Source: an uncultured Mitsuokella sp.
Lineage (GTDB): Bacteria > Bacillota > Negativicutes > Selenomonadales > Selenomonadaceae
Direction: 5' to 3'
NCBI GenBank assembly: GCA_945877355.1
Contig: CAMCRT010000013.1
Coordinates: 1 to 40,089 of the forward strand
Length of the DNA stretch: 40,089 bases
Part shown: piece after piece, positions 8,077 to 16,603 of the stretch
Layout of the letters: the number at the start of each line of letters is the position of its first letter
How positions within the stretch are numbered: the first letter of the stretch is position 1
Notes under the pieces: generated by a model
Database searches by the model: none
The model's input: the letters and a program-made list of their open reading frames with translations, nothing else
What the model was told of the DNA's origin: nothing
Position numbers and translations under genes: made by a program

Positions 8077-9100
8077 TCATCTCGTCTCCGTTTCCGCGGG
8101 AAATCACAATCTCGCCCTTGTCCTCCAGGTTCCGGATGACGCCGACGATCTTCTGCTGGGCTTCCTCCACGTCGCGAATCTTGACCGGGCCCATGAACTC
8201 GATCTCCTCGCGAAGCATATCGGCTGCACGGCTCGACATGTTCTTGTAGACCTTCGCCGCGACCTCGTCCGGCGTCGCCTTGAGGGCGAGGGAGAGGTCC
8301 TTCTGATCCACCTCGCGCAGGACCATCTGGAGGGAGCGGTCGTCCAGCTGGACGATATCCTCGAAGACGAACATCTTGCGCTTGATGTCCTCGGCCAGAT
8401 CCGGGTTGTCCACCTCGAGGTTTTCGATGATGGTCTTCTCGGTGGTGCGGTCAACGCGATTGAGCACCTCGACGACGGCCTCGATGCCGCCGGCGGTGGT
8501 GAAGTCCTGGGTGACGAGGGAGGAGAGCTTCCGTTCCAGCACTCGCTCCACATCCCGGATGACATCCGGCGACGTGCGATCCATGATGGCGATACGCTTT
8601 GCCACGTCCGCCTGCTGCTCCGGCGTCAGGGACGACAGGACGGTCGCCGCCTGGTCCGGGTCCAGGTACGCCATGATGAGGGCGATGGTCTGGGGATGCT
8701 CGTTCTGGATAAATGTGAGGAGCTGGGACGGATCCGTCTTCCGCAGGAAGTCGAAGGGCCGCACCTGCAGGCTCGTGGTAAGGCGATTGATGATATCCAT
8801 CGCCTTCTCCGAGCCCAGAGCCTTCTCCAGGACGTTCTGCGCGTACTCGAGGCCACCGGTAGAGATGTAGTCCTTCGCCATGGCCATCTGATAGAACTCG
8901 CTGACGACCTTGGCCTTCGTCTCCGCATCGACCTGTTTCTGATTCGCTATCTCAAGGGTAATGGCCTCGATTTCCTCATCATCGAGATGCTGGAAGAGCT
9001 TTGCCGAGTACTCCGGACCGAGCGCGATAAAGAGAATCGCGACCTTCTGGGTATTGGAAAGCTCGCCACCGCCATTTCCATACATATCGTCCATTGCCAT
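8069..9100 (-). CDS. fliG: Flagellar motor switch protein FliG
   Basis: FliG sits on the MS ring and takes torque from the stator; its C-terminal domain carries the charged torque helix. The 343 residues match the family. Visible signatures are LSNTQKVAILFIALG at the N-terminus, the middle-domain EHPQTIALIMAYLDPDQAA, and the C-terminal VDNPDLAEDIKRKMFVFED followed by DRSLQMVLREVD. The ATG has GGAGG 8 bases upstream and follows the fliF stop directly with no gap. Confidence 0.97.
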   Translation of the reverse strand: MAMDDMYGNGGGELSNTQKVAILFIALGPEYSAKLFQHLDDEEIEAITLEIANQKQVDAETKAKVVSEFYQMAMAKDYISTGGLEYAQNVLEKALGSEKAMDIINRLTTSLQVRPFDFLRKTDPSQLLTFIQNEHPQTIALIMAYLDPDQAATVLSSLTPEQQADVAKRIAIMDRTSPDVIRDVERVLERKLSSLVTQDFTTAGGIEAVVEVLNRVDRTTEKTIIENLEVDNPDLAEDIKRKMFVFEDIVQLDDRSLQMVLREVDQKDLSLALKATPDEVAAKVYKNMSSRAADMLREEIEFMGPVKIRDVEEAQQKIVGVIRNLEDKGEIVISRGNGDEMIV

Positions 9101-10693
9101 TTATTCGTCCTCCGAAAGCCATGTCTTGATAAGCATGGCGACCTCTTCCGGCTTCTGATCGATGAGCTGCTGGAGTGTTTCCTTCTCCGTGAGGTGACGC
9201 TGCTCCTCCTCGCTGAGGGCTTCTTCCTCCACTTCCTCGCCTTCCTCCATGGCTGCGGCGCGCTCCTCTGCGAGGCGCTCCTGCTCCAGCTCCTCGAGGC
9301 GCTGCTGCTCCTCGATAGCTTCCTGCTCCATGCGCTTTTTCCGGCGATACATCATGACGGCGCCGACGATGAGGGCGATGACCAGGAGGAATGCTCCCAC
9401 CTGGGCGTAGAAGATGCGATCTTCCTTGTCCTTGGCGGCCTGCTCCTCCGCAGCCTTCTTGTCCCGCAGCTCCGTGCTGAAGGGCAGCGGCTCCACGGAG
9501 ATGGTGTCGCCCCGATCCGTATTGATGCCCGCGGCGCTGGAGATGCTCCGAAGGATGCTGTCCTGCTGGGTCGCATTGACCGTATCATCCACGAGGACGG
9601 CCACGTTCAGCCGACGGATGGAGCCTGGCGACGCGATGGTCTTCTGTTTCTCCTCGTTGATCTCGTAGTTCTTTGTGGACTCCTTCTTGGCGTAGTTGGC
9701 ATTGGAGTTGCCATTCTGCGCCACATAGCCCGGCACATTGGACTGGGTGCCCGCAGGGCCGCCCGGCTGGGTCGATGTGCCTTGATACGTCTCATTGATA
9801 TCCTGCTGGCTGCGGATGATGCCTGCATCATCCACGACAGGGGTGAATGTCTGCTTGTCCGTCTGCTTGTCGTCGAAGTCCAGCTCCACGCTGACCCGGG
9901 CAAAGGCCTTGCCCTCGCCAAGGGCCTGGTCGAGAAGGGTCTGGACCTTCTTCTCGATATTGTCCTGGACCTTCTTCGTCATGTCCAGCTGGGTCATGGT
10001 CTTCTGGGAGACGCTATTCTCATCCTGCTCGTCCGGGTCATTCAAAATCTTGCCCGACTCGTCCACGATGGTGATGTTCTCCGGCTGGAGCCCCTGGATG
10101 CTGTGGGCAGCCAGGTTCACGATGCCCTTGACTTCCTTCTTGGAAAGCTGCTGATTGGGCTTCAGGCGCAGCATGATGGATGCCGTCGCCGGCTTTTCAT
10201 TCTTTTTATAGAGGCTGTCCTCGGGAAGCACGATATGGACCCGGGCCTTCTCCACCGCATCGATCTGCTCGATGGTGCGGGTGAGCTCGCCCTGGAGCGC
10301 CTGCAGGTAGTTCACCTTGTTCTGGAACTCCGTGACACCAAGCTTGCTGTCGTCGAAGATCTCAAAGCCCTTCTGCCCGCGAGGAAGTCCCTCTGTCGCA
10401 AGGCTCAGCCTCGCCTCATGGACATTCTTCGACGGCACGAGGATCGTCGTGCCCTGCTTCGTCTCCTGGATTTCATAGGAGACCTTCTGCTCCTTGAGCT
10501 TTGCAGCCACCTCGCCGGCGTCCTTCGTCTCCATGTTCGTAAACAGGGGGACCATATCCGGCTTGCTGCCGTACCAGGCTGAAACACCTATTATTGCTAT
10601 CAAGACGGCCAAAGCGGAACCCAGCATGATATATCGCTGCCGTTTGCTGAACCTTTTCAGGAGGTTCAGATACCGCTCTTTCCAGTTCGCCAT
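9101..10693 (-). CDS. fliF: Flagellar MS-ring protein FliF
   Basis: FliF forms the MS ring in the inner membrane, the base on which the rod, rotor and export gate assemble. A first transmembrane segment lies near residues 21-43 (YIMLGSALAVLIAIIGVSAW). The YscJ/FliF ring domains follow, with VPSKNVHEARLSLATEGLP and RVHIVLPEDSLYKK. A second membrane helix near residue 435 (AFLLVIALIVGAVMM) leads into a Glu-rich cytoplasmic tail that binds FliG. Two starts are possible: ATG at 10702 has GAAGGG directly against it, so ATG at 10693 (MANWKERYL) is preferred. Length is about 530 residues. Confidence 0.96.
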   Translation of the reverse strand: MANWKERYLNLLKRFSKRQRYIMLGSALAVLIAIIGVSAWYGSKPDMVPLFTNMETKDAGEVAAKLKEQKVSYEIQETKQGTTILVPSKNVHEARLSLATEGLPRGQKGFEIFDDSKLGVTEFQNKVNYLQALQGELTRTIEQIDAVEKARVHIVLPEDSLYKKNEKPATASIMLRLKPNQQLSKKEVKGIVNLAAHSIQGLQPENITIVDESGKILNDPDEQDENSVSQKTMTQLDMTKKVQDNIEKKVQTLLDQALGEGKAFARVSVELDFDDKQTDKQTFTPVVDDAGIIRSQQDINETYQGTSTQPGGPAGTQSNVPGYVAQNGNSNANYAKKESTKNYEINEEKQKTIASPGSIRRLNVAVLVDDTVNATQQDSILRSISSAAGINTDRGDTISVEPLPFSTELRDKKAAEEQAAKDKEDRIFYAQVGAFLLVIALIVGAVMMYRRKKRMEQEAIEEQQRLEELEQERLAEERAAAMEEGEEVEEEALSEEEQRHLTEKETLQQLIDQKPEEVAMLIKTWLSEDE

Positions 10694-10736
10694 GTTCTCC
10701 ATCCCTTCAACGCACTCGTATTTCTGCCATCAGCCA

Positions 10737-11039
10737 TTATACCTGCATGCGCATGATTTCCTGATAGGCAGAAACCGCACGATTGCGAATTTGTAGTGTG
10801 AGCTGAAGAGCAAGATCAGCCTTTGCGCTGGCCACGACGACCTGCGACACGTCCTCGACCTTCCCCGCTGCGAGAAGCGTGTTCTGCCGGTCCGATTCCT
10901 TCTGCAGTGCATTGACATTCGATAGAGCGTCCTTCAGGTACGCGCCAAAGGTCTTTTCCTCCGCCTTCGGCTGCGTCTCTCCCAGATGGCTCTCCGCATG
11001 CATGGCAACGGGACGAAGGGCAAGCGATGCAATCTCCAT
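10737..11039 (-). CDS. fliE: Flagellar hook-basal body protein FliE
   Basis: FliE is the small adaptor joining the MS ring to the proximal rod, and one of the first exported rod proteins. The 100-residue protein has the family core: FGAYLKDALSNVNALQKESD, then VVVASAKADLALQLTLQIR, ending in AYQEIMRMQV. The start is ATG 11039 (MEIASLALRP), with GGAAAGGAG 8 bases upstream. A 26-residue upstream extension has no ribosome site. It lies between flgC and fliF, as in nearly all Firmicute operons. Confidence 0.95.
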   Translation of the reverse strand: MEIASLALRPVAMHAESHLGETQPKAEEKTFGAYLKDALSNVNALQKESDRQNTLLAAGKVEDVSQVVVASAKADLALQLTLQIRNRAVSAYQEIMRMQV

Positions 11040-11100
11040 GCCGGATTCTCCTTTCCAAAACGGCGCACAGTCACACGTTTTCAACGGGCGCCATTTGCTA

Positions 11101-11550
11101 TTACTTTCCGATATCAAGTACCTTCGTCACCATGGACTTTGCGGCATTGATTGTCGTCGCATTCGCCTCATAGGCCCGGGAGGCGGTGATCATATCGACC
11201 ATTTCCGTGACGATATTGACATTCGGCCGCTCCACATAGCCCTGGGCATTGGCGTCGGGATTACCCGGATCGTAAACAAGCGGTCCCTGGGTGTCGTCCG
11301 CCTCGATGCCCACAGCACGGACGCCCTCGCCCGGCCGGTCCTTTGACACCATATTCTGCAGCATGTTGTCAAACATCCCCCGACTCTTTGCCTCCCGGGG
11401 CTCGAAGACCACATAGCGGCGGTGGTATGCGCCGCCCTCCCGGGTACGGGTCGTGTTGGCATTTGCGATATTATTCGATATGACATCCATGCGAAGGCGC
11501 TCTGCCGTGAGGCCCGAGGCCGCTGCATCGATTCCAAGGAATATGCTCAT
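11101..11550 (-). CDS. flgC: Flagellar proximal rod protein FlgC
   Basis: FlgC is one of the proximal rod proteins that carry the drive shaft through the periplasm. The N-terminus has the rod-family motif (MDVISNNIANANTTRTREGG), and the C-terminus has the matching helix (NIVTEMVDMITASRAYEANA). The 149-residue length is typical. AAGGAG lies 6 bases before the ATG. It is the second gene of the operon, about 40 bases after flgB. Confidence 0.97.
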   Translation of the reverse strand: MSIFLGIDAAASGLTAERLRMDVISNNIANANTTRTREGGAYHRRYVVFEPREAKSRGMFDNMLQNMVSKDRPGEGVRAVGIEADDTQGPLVYDPGNPDANAQGYVERPNVNIVTEMVDMITASRAYEANATTINAAKSMVTKVLDIGK

Positions 11551-11590
11551 GGATTGCTCCTTACTCCGCCAAAAAGCGGGAACTCACGTA

Positions 11591-12013
11591 TTAGCTCTGG
11601 CCGCTCGTGATGACATTTCGCATCTTCGTGACGTAGCTGCCGAGCTCCGTCGCCATCGTGTTGTACCAAAGCTGATTCTTCGCCAGGCCTGCCATCTCGA
11701 TATCCACATCGACGTTGTTGTTATCGACACGCATGGTCGTCGTGTCGTCCTCCTCTATGGCCGGCTGTGCCTTCCCAAAGGGCTTGAAGGGCAAGTGCTT
11801 GTCGTGGGTCCGCACCATCTTGAGGCGTGACCCGTCATCGTCCATGCCCAGCTCCTTTGCCAGAAGATCCTCAAACTCCACCGTGCTTCGCTTGAAGTTC
11901 GGCGTGTTGACATTGGCGATATTATTCGATATGACCTCCTGCCGGAGGGATGATGCGTGAAGGCCGCGCGTCATGTACTCCATGGTCGGCGAATTCATCA
12001 TCTGTTCGAGCAT
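11591..12013 (-). CDS. flgB: Flagellar proximal rod protein FlgB
   Basis: FlgB is the proximal rod protein closest to the MS ring. The 140 residues include the rod motif RQEVISNNIANVNTPNFKRS and the C-terminal helix NQLWYNTMATELGSYVTKM. It is the first gene of the flagellar operon, following the codY terminator across a 267-base gap. The ATG at 12013 has only a distant GGAAAGG (about 13 bases); the ATG at 11998 or 11995 is a possible alternative start. The family is certain, the exact start less so. Confidence 0.95.
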   Translation of the reverse strand: MLEQMMNSPTMEYMTRGLHASSLRQEVISNNIANVNTPNFKRSTVEFEDLLAKELGMDDDGSRLKMVRTHDKHLPFKPFGKAQPAIEEDDTTTMRVDNNNVDVDIEMAGLAKNQLWYNTMATELGSYVTKMRNVITSGQS

Positions 12014-12132
12014 ACTCTACCACATACCTTTCCAGGCTTGTCGCTCATTCTTTCTATCGGATCGGATGGGCTTTCAAAATCCCATTCATGACTAACATAT
12101 CTATTTCTACACAAACGACAGAATTCCTTTCC

Positions 12133-12161
12133 ATTTTACCATGTTTTTTCCCTTTTTAGAA
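12133..12161 (-). promoter_or_regulatory. Possible promoter for the flagellar operon
   Basis: In the AT-rich gap between codY and flgB, minus-strand TTCTAA (12156-12161) and TAAAAT (12133-12138) are spaced by 17 bases. The -10 is good but the -35 matches only 3 of 6 positions of the housekeeping consensus. No clear sigma-28 box was seen. The operon must start somewhere in this 267-base gap because a strong terminator closes the codY unit. Confidence 0.3.
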
Positions 12162-12235
12162 GTTGTTAAAGATATTTTCCTCTAAAATTTTTTGGATTCC
12201 CTCCTTTTGTGAAAACTTCTTATAGATTCCAATAG

Positions 12236-12263
12236 AAAAACCTCCCGAGCTTGGGAGGTTTTT
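12236..12263 (-). terminator. Terminator after codY (bidirectional in shape)
   Basis: AAAAACCTCCC and GGGAGGTTTTT form an 11-bp perfect stem around the 6-base loop GAGCTT. A/T runs on both sides make it work on either strand. It starts 18 bases after the codY stop and separates codY from the flagellar operon. Confidence 0.88.
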
Positions 12264-12280
12264 CCTAGCATACTTCGATT

Positions 12281-13129
12281 TTATTCGTCCCGGAGCTTTT
12301 GTACCTCCTGCAGGAGATATTCATTGAGCACTTTGATGTAGGTGCCCTTCATGCCCAGGGACTTGGAGGAGATGACGCCGGCGGATTCAAATTTCCGGAG
12401 TGCGTTGACGATGACGGAGCGGGTGATCTTCACCTCGTCGGCGATCTTCGACGCCACGAGGAGCCCCTCCGTGTCGTCGAGAGCCGAGAGAATGGCATAG
12501 GCGGCCTTCCTCTCCGAGTAGGAGAGCGTGTTGATGGCGATCTGAACCGTCGCCTTTTTCCGCGCCTCGATCTCGACGCGCTGGGCGCGGTCGCGAAGCA
12601 TCTCCATGCCCACGACGGTGGCGCCGTACTCGCAGAGCAAGAGGTCGTCGTCATCGAACTCCTCATCGTATTTTGCGACGACCAGTGTGCCGATACGCTC
12701 GCCTACGCCGTAAATCGGAACGATTGTCGTGTTCTTTCCATTGAAGAGGCACTTCGTCCCCTCCTCGTAGGCGCACATGCCACTCTGGGAGCGGAGGTTC
12801 GGGTACGTCTCGTCGATGCGCATGAGCCAGTTCACATAGTGCTTCGGGAACTCGCCCATGCTGATGACCTTGTCCACCATGAGGTCGCACTCGAAGTCAT
12901 CCAGGAAGGCATAGCCATAGATCTTGCCCTTCTTGCTGACGATGTAGACATTGGCATTGAGGACATTGCTGAGGACGCGGGAGATGCCATCGTACTCCAC
13001 GTTCTCGGAGCGCTGGAGCAGCCGGTTGATCTTGCGGGTCTTCTCGAGGAGCGTCCCTCCGGGGAGGCGGAGATGCTTCGGCGGTCTATGGGACGCGGCC
13101 TCGCGTACTTTTTCCTGTGTTGTTGCCAT
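12281..13129 (-). CDS. codY: GTP- and branched-chain-amino-acid-sensing global repressor CodY
   Basis: CodY represses nutrient-starvation genes in low-GC Gram-positive relatives when GTP and Ile/Leu/Val are plentiful. Visible parts are an N-terminal GAF effector domain (about residues 28-180) and a C-terminal winged helix-turn-helix. The latter contains VASKIADEVKITRSVIVNAL and ESAGVISSKSLGMKGTYIKV, almost invariant in CodY. The protein is 282 residues, about 23 longer than the Bacillus protein because of an N-terminal extension rich in basic and polar residues. The ATG has AAGGAG 9 bases upstream. It has its own promoter region with a CodY-box-like sequence and sits between hslU and flgB, as in Bacillus. 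Confidence 0.96.
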   Translation of the reverse strand: MATTQEKVREAASHRPPKHLRLPGGTLLEKTRKINRLLQRSENVEYDGISRVLSNVLNANVYIVSKKGKIYGYAFLDDFECDLMVDKVISMGEFPKHYVNWLMRIDETYPNLRSQSGMCAYEEGTKCLFNGKNTTIVPIYGVGERIGTLVVAKYDEEFDDDDLLLCEYGATVVGMEMLRDRAQRVEIEARKKATVQIAINTLSYSERKAAYAILSALDDTEGLLVASKIADEVKITRSVIVNALRKFESAGVISSKSLGMKGTYIKVLNEYLLQEVQKLRDE

Positions 13130-13171
13130 GATGACTTACTCCTTTTTCTTGACGAAATACTTGCGGGATTC

Positions 13172-13201
13172 TTTATAGTGCTATTTTATCACACTTTTCA
13201 A
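13172..13201 (-). promoter_or_regulatory. Probable promoter of codY
   Basis: Minus-strand TTGAAA (13196-13201) and TATAAA (13172-13177), 18 bases apart, resemble a housekeeping promoter. It lies about 40 bases before the codY start and after the hslU terminator, so codY can be transcribed alone. Confidence 0.5.
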
Positions 13202-13223
13202 AATAATCATAGATAACATGCAA

Positions 13224-13238
13224 CATTTTCAGAAAAAA
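13224..13238. promoter_or_regulatory. CodY-box-like operator upstream of codY
   Basis: The 15 bases CATTTTCAGAAAAAA match the known CodY box AATTTTCWGAAAATT at 12 positions, including the whole TTTTCWGAAAA core. The site is about 22 bases upstream of the presumed codY -35. This fits autoregulation by CodY, a known behaviour in some Firmicutes. Binding here is inferred. Confidence 0.45.
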
Positions 13239-13258
13239 GTTTTTGTAGCTTTTGACAG

Positions 13259-13297
13259 AAAATTCCACCGCTTTGCAGAAAGCGGTGGAATTTTTTT
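13259..13297 (-). terminator. Terminator after hslU
   Basis: AATTCCACCGCTTT (13261-13274) pairs perfectly with AAAGCGGTGGAATT (13279-13292) around a 4-base loop, with A/T runs on both sides. It lies about 5 bases past the hslU stop and ends the dprA-to-hslU unit. Confidence 0.9.
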
Positions 13298-13302
13298 GTA
13301 GC

Positions 13303-14712
13303 TTACAGGATAAACTGAGAGAGGTCGCGGCTAGCGACGATGTCGGAGAGGCGCTTGTCCACGTAGGCGGCATCTATCGTCACTTTTTTCTCCTCAAGAT
13401 CCGGAGCGGAGAAGCTGACCTCCTCCAGGAGCTTCTCCAAAAGGGTATGGAGGCGGCGGGCTCCGATATCCTCCGCATCTGTGTTGACCCCCTCGGCGAG
13501 CTCCGCCAGACGGCTTATGGCGCTCTGCTCGAAGGTGAGCTCCACGCCCTCGGTGGCGAGGAGCGCCTCATACTGCTTGATGAGTGCGTTTTCCGGCTCC
13601 TGCAGGATGCGCTCGAAGTCTTCCTTCCGCAGGGACTTGAGCTCCACCCGGATGGGGAAGCGGCCCTGGAGCTCCGGGATGAGGTCCGAGGGCTTTGCCA
13701 TGTGGAAGGCGCCGGCGGCGATGAAGAGGATGTGGTCCGTCTTCACGGGGCCGTACTTCGTGGAGACCTGGGAGCCCTCCACGATGGGCAGGATATCCCG
13801 CTGGACACCCTCCCTAGAGACGTCCGCGCCGGAGCTGCCGTTCTTCACGGCCACCTTGTCGATCTCGTCCAGGAAGACGATGCCGCTGTACTCCGCCACC
13901 CGGACGGCTTCCTCTGCCACCTCATCCATGTCGATGAGCTTTGCCGCCTCCTCCTGGGCGAAGATCTTCCGGGCGTTCTTGACGGAGACCTTCCGCTTCT
14001 TGCGGTGCTTCGGCATGATGGAGCCGATCATGTCCTGGATGTTGTCCCCCATGTTCTCCAGACTGGAGCCGGTGAACATGCCCACCATGGGGCGGGAGGA
14101 TTCCTCCACATCGATCTCGATGAGCTCCTCCTCCAGCTCGCCCTTCTCCAGGCGCTTCTTAACCCATTCGCGGCCTGCCTGGTACTTGGGCTTTTCCTCC
14201 TCATCCTTTTCCTCCGGCTCGTCTGCGCCGCCGAAGAGACGGCCCAGGGGGCTCTGGGTCTTTTTCGGCTCCGGGACGAATACGTCGAGGATGCGCTCCT
14301 CGGCGAGCTTTTCCGCCTTGTCCTGCACCGCCTCCATGCGCTCCTGGCGCACCATGCGGACGGCCGTCTCAGCGAGATCGCGCACGATGGACTCCACATC
14401 CCGGCCCACGTAGCCCACCTCGGTGAACTTCGTGGCCTCCACCTTGACGAAGGGGGCCCGCACGAGCTTTGCGAGGCGGCGGGCGATCTCCGTCTTGCCC
14501 ACGCCGGTGGAGCCGATCATGAGGATGTTCTTCGGAATGACCTCCTCCCGCATGGAGCCAGTGAGCTGGCGGCTGCGCCAGCGATTCCGGAGTGCTATGG
14601 CGACGGAGCGCTTCGCCTCGTCCTGTCCGATGATGTACTTGTCGAGCTCCGCCACGATCTCCCGCGGGGTCTGCTCATTTACGCCGATGGCTTCGATTTT
14701 CTTTTCGTCCAT
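13303..14712 (-). CDS. hslU: ATP-dependent protease ATPase subunit HslU (ClpY)
   Basis: HslU is the AAA+ unfoldase that feeds proteins to the HslV peptidase. The 469 residues show an N-terminal [20 protein letters not shown], and Walker [15 protein letters not shown] at about 65-78. The [14 protein letters not shown] pore-loop region precedes a long charged intermediate (I) domain at about 115-240. Walker B is [11 protein letters not shown], and the sensor-2 region is [18 protein letters not shown]. The C-terminus (DLSQFIL) is the tail that inserts into HslV. The ATG overlaps the hslV stop by one base (TAATG). Confidence 0.97.
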   Translation of the reverse strand: MDEKKIEAIGVNEQTPREIVAELDKYIIGQDEAKRSVAIALRNRWRSRQLTGSMREEVIPKNILMIGSTGVGKTEIARRLAKLVRAPFVKVEATKFTEVGYVGRDVESIVRDLAETAVRMVRQERMEAVQDKAEKLAEERILDVFVPEPKKTQSPLGRLFGGADEPEEKDEEEKPKYQAGREWVKKRLEKGELEEELIEIDVEESSRPMVGMFTGSSLENMGDNIQDMIGSIMPKHRKKRKVSVKNARKIFAQEEAAKLIDMDEVAEEAVRVAEYSGIVFLDEIDKVAVKNGSSGADVSREGVQRDILPIVEGSQVSTKYGPVKTDHILFIAAGAFHMAKPSDLIPELQGRFPIRVELKSLRKEDFERILQEPENALIKQYEALLATEGVELTFEQSAISRLAELAEGVNTDAEDIGARRLHTLLEKLLEEVSFSAPDLEEKKVTIDAAYVDKRLSDIVASRDLSQFIL

Positions 14713-15260
14713 TATGCCAGCTCCTCCACTCTGATGTTGTGATTCGTGTAGACGCAGATATCCGCGGCTGTCCCCAGGGCCTCCTCGGCAATCTCCCGGG
14801 CGGATAGATCCGTATGCTTCACGAGGGCCCGGGCCGCCGCCAGGGCGTAGAAGCCGCCGGAACCTATGGCCGCCGCGTCCCCGTCCGGCTCGATGACCTC
14901 ACCGTTGCCCGAGAGCATGAGGATGCGGTCCTTGTCCGCCACGAGGAGCAGGGCCTCCAGCTTCCGGAGCATCCGGTCCGTGCGCCAGTCCTTTGCCAGC
15001 TCCACAGCGGCCCGCTCGAGATTGCCGCTGTAGGACTCAAGCTTTGCCTCGAACTTCTCAAAGAGCGTAAAGGCGTCGGCCACGGAGCCGGCGAAGCCCG
15101 CCAGCACCTTGCCGTGGTAGAGGGTCCGCACCTTCCGGGCGTTTGCCTTCATGATGGCCGCCTGGCCGAAGGTCACCTGGCCATCGCCGGCGATTGCCGT
15201 CTTGCCGTCCTTCCGGACGGCGCATATTGTCGTGGCATGAAATTGATTTTCCATGGTCAT
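14712..15260 (-). CDS. hslV: ATP-dependent protease peptidase subunit HslV (ClpQ)
   Basis: HslV is the proteasome-like threonine (or serine) peptidase of the HslUV complex. The 182 residues carry [20 protein letters not shown] near the start and the [14 protein letters not shown] core. The Thr aligned with the mature N-terminal nucleophile of E. coli HslV is residue 10, so there is a 9-residue leader (MTMENQFHA). Either the leader is removed, or Met removal exposes Thr2, similar to the exposed Ser of Bacillus ClpQ. Two starts are possible (15260 or 15254). AAGGAG lies 5 bases before the first, which also overlaps the trmFO stop in an ATGA. Confidence 0.95.
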   Translation of the reverse strand: MTMENQFHATTICAVRKDGKTAIAGDGQVTFGQAAIMKANARKVRTLYHGKVLAGFAGSVADAFTLFEKFEAKLESYSGNLERAAVELAKDWRTDRMLRKLEALLLVADKDRILMLSGNGEVIEPDGDAAAIGSGGFYALAAARALVKHTDLSAREIAEEALGTAADICVYTNHNIRVEELA

Positions 15261-16585
15261 ATCGTCTCCTTAAATGCGTCGAGGGCCTGTAGCGCCCGCT
15301 CGGCGAGCAGGGCCTTCTTCGCCTTCTTGTCGCGAATCCGCCGGCCGTTTTCGTCCCGGGTTGCCACCGGGGGCAGCAGGCCGAAGTTCACATTCATGGG
15401 CTGGAAGTGCTTCGCCTCGCTGGTGGTGATGTAGTGGGCAAGCGCCCCGTGACAGGTCTCCTCCGGGAACGTGACGGGCTCCTCTCCCCTCGCCATGCGG
15501 GCAGCATTCAGCCCCGCCACGAGGCCGGAGCTGGCAGACTCCACATAGCCCTCCACGCCGGTCATCTGGCCGGCGAAGAGAAGATCCTTCTCCCCGCGGA
15601 ACTCGTAGGTGGGAAGAAGATGCTTCGGGGCATTGAAGAATGTGTTGCGGTGCATGACGCCGTAGCGCAGGAACTCTGCGTTCTCCAGCCCCGGTATCAT
15701 GGAGAAAACCCGCCGCTGCTCCGGCCACAGGAGATGGGTCTGGAACCCCACGATATTGTAGAGGGTGCCCGCCGCATTGTCCTGGCGAAGCTGCACCACC
15801 GCATAGGGACGCTGCCCCGTGCGCAGGTCCTCCAGACCCACGGGCTTCAAGGGGCCGAAGAGGAGCGTGTCCTCGCCCCGGGAGGCCATGACCTCCACGG
15901 GCATGCAGCCCTCGAAGAAGATTTCCTTCTCGAAATCCCGGGTCTTTGTCTTTTCCGCCGTGGTGAGAGCAGTCCAGAAGGCGTCGTACTCCTCCTTCGT
16001 CATGGGGCAGTTGATGTAGGCCGCCTCCCCCTTGCCGTAGCGGGAGGCCCGATAGGCCTTCTCCATGTCGATGGACTCCAGGCTCACGATGGGCGCCGCC
16101 GCATCGTAGAAGTACAGGGAATCGCCGCCCGTGAGGATATTAATGTCCTCGGCGATGCCCCCATCCGTCAGGGGGCCCGTCGCCACGATGGTGATGGCCC
16201 CCTCCTCCCGGAGGATGGAGAATAGCTCCTCCCGGATTACCTCGATATTCGGGTGCTCCGAGATGCGCCGGGTAATGTAATCACTAAAGCCGGTGCGGTC
16301 CACAGCGAGGGCCCCGCCAGCGGGAACCTTTGTCGCATCCGCCGCCTCCATGATGAGGGAGCCCAGGCGGCGCATTTCTTCCTTCAGCACGCCCACCGCA
16401 TTCTCGAGGCCGGCGCCCCGGAGGGAGTTGCTGCAGACGAGCTCGGCGAAGCCCTCGGTCTTGTGGGCGCCGTCGCTCCTATGGGGCCGCATCTCGTAGA
16501 GGCGCACCCTCGCGCCCCGCTCAGCAGCCTGGTACGCCGCCTCAGAGCCCGCGAGCCCTGCGCCGACGATGATGATATCTTTCAT
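15257..16585 (-). CDS. trmFO: tRNA (uracil-54-C5)-methyltransferase TrmFO, folate/FAD-dependent
   Basis: TrmFO makes 5-methyluridine at position 54 of tRNA using methylenetetrahydrofolate and FAD. The dinucleotide-binding motif [20 protein letters not shown] begins at residue 5. Cys51 in [10 protein letters not shown] and the later [15 protein letters not shown] match the two conserved catalytic cysteine regions of the family. The 442-residue length is normal. GAGG lies 7 bases before the ATG. It is followed directly by hslV with a 4-base overlap; xerC/codV, present here in Bacillus, is missing. Confidence 0.96.
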   Translation of the reverse strand: MKDIIIVGAGLAGSEAAYQAAERGARVRLYEMRPHRSDGAHKTEGFAELVCSNSLRGAGLENAVGVLKEEMRRLGSLIMEAADATKVPAGGALAVDRTGFSDYITRRISEHPNIEVIREELFSILREEGAITIVATGPLTDGGIAEDINILTGGDSLYFYDAAAPIVSLESIDMEKAYRASRYGKGEAAYINCPMTKEEYDAFWTALTTAEKTKTRDFEKEIFFEGCMPVEVMASRGEDTLLFGPLKPVGLEDLRTGQRPYAVVQLRQDNAAGTLYNIVGFQTHLLWPEQRRVFSMIPGLENAEFLRYGVMHRNTFFNAPKHLLPTYEFRGEKDLLFAGQMTGVEGYVESASSGLVAGLNAARMARGEEPVTFPEETCHGALAHYITTSEAKHFQPMNVNFGLLPPVATRDENGRRIRDKKAKKALLAERALQALDAFKETI

Positions 16586-16603
16586 GTATGTTCCTCTGTG
16601 GGT

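Noticed and set aside
8030-10582. A plus-strand open frame of 850 codons opposite fliF and fliG
   Set aside because: A shadow of the flagellar genes: low-complexity Leu/Asp/His/Arg composition, no ribosome site and no family likeness.
12170-12195. A CodY-box-like AT-rich inverted sequence before flgB
   Set aside because: The two half-sites are one base too far apart and the central CWG is missing, so it does not match the CodY consensus well.
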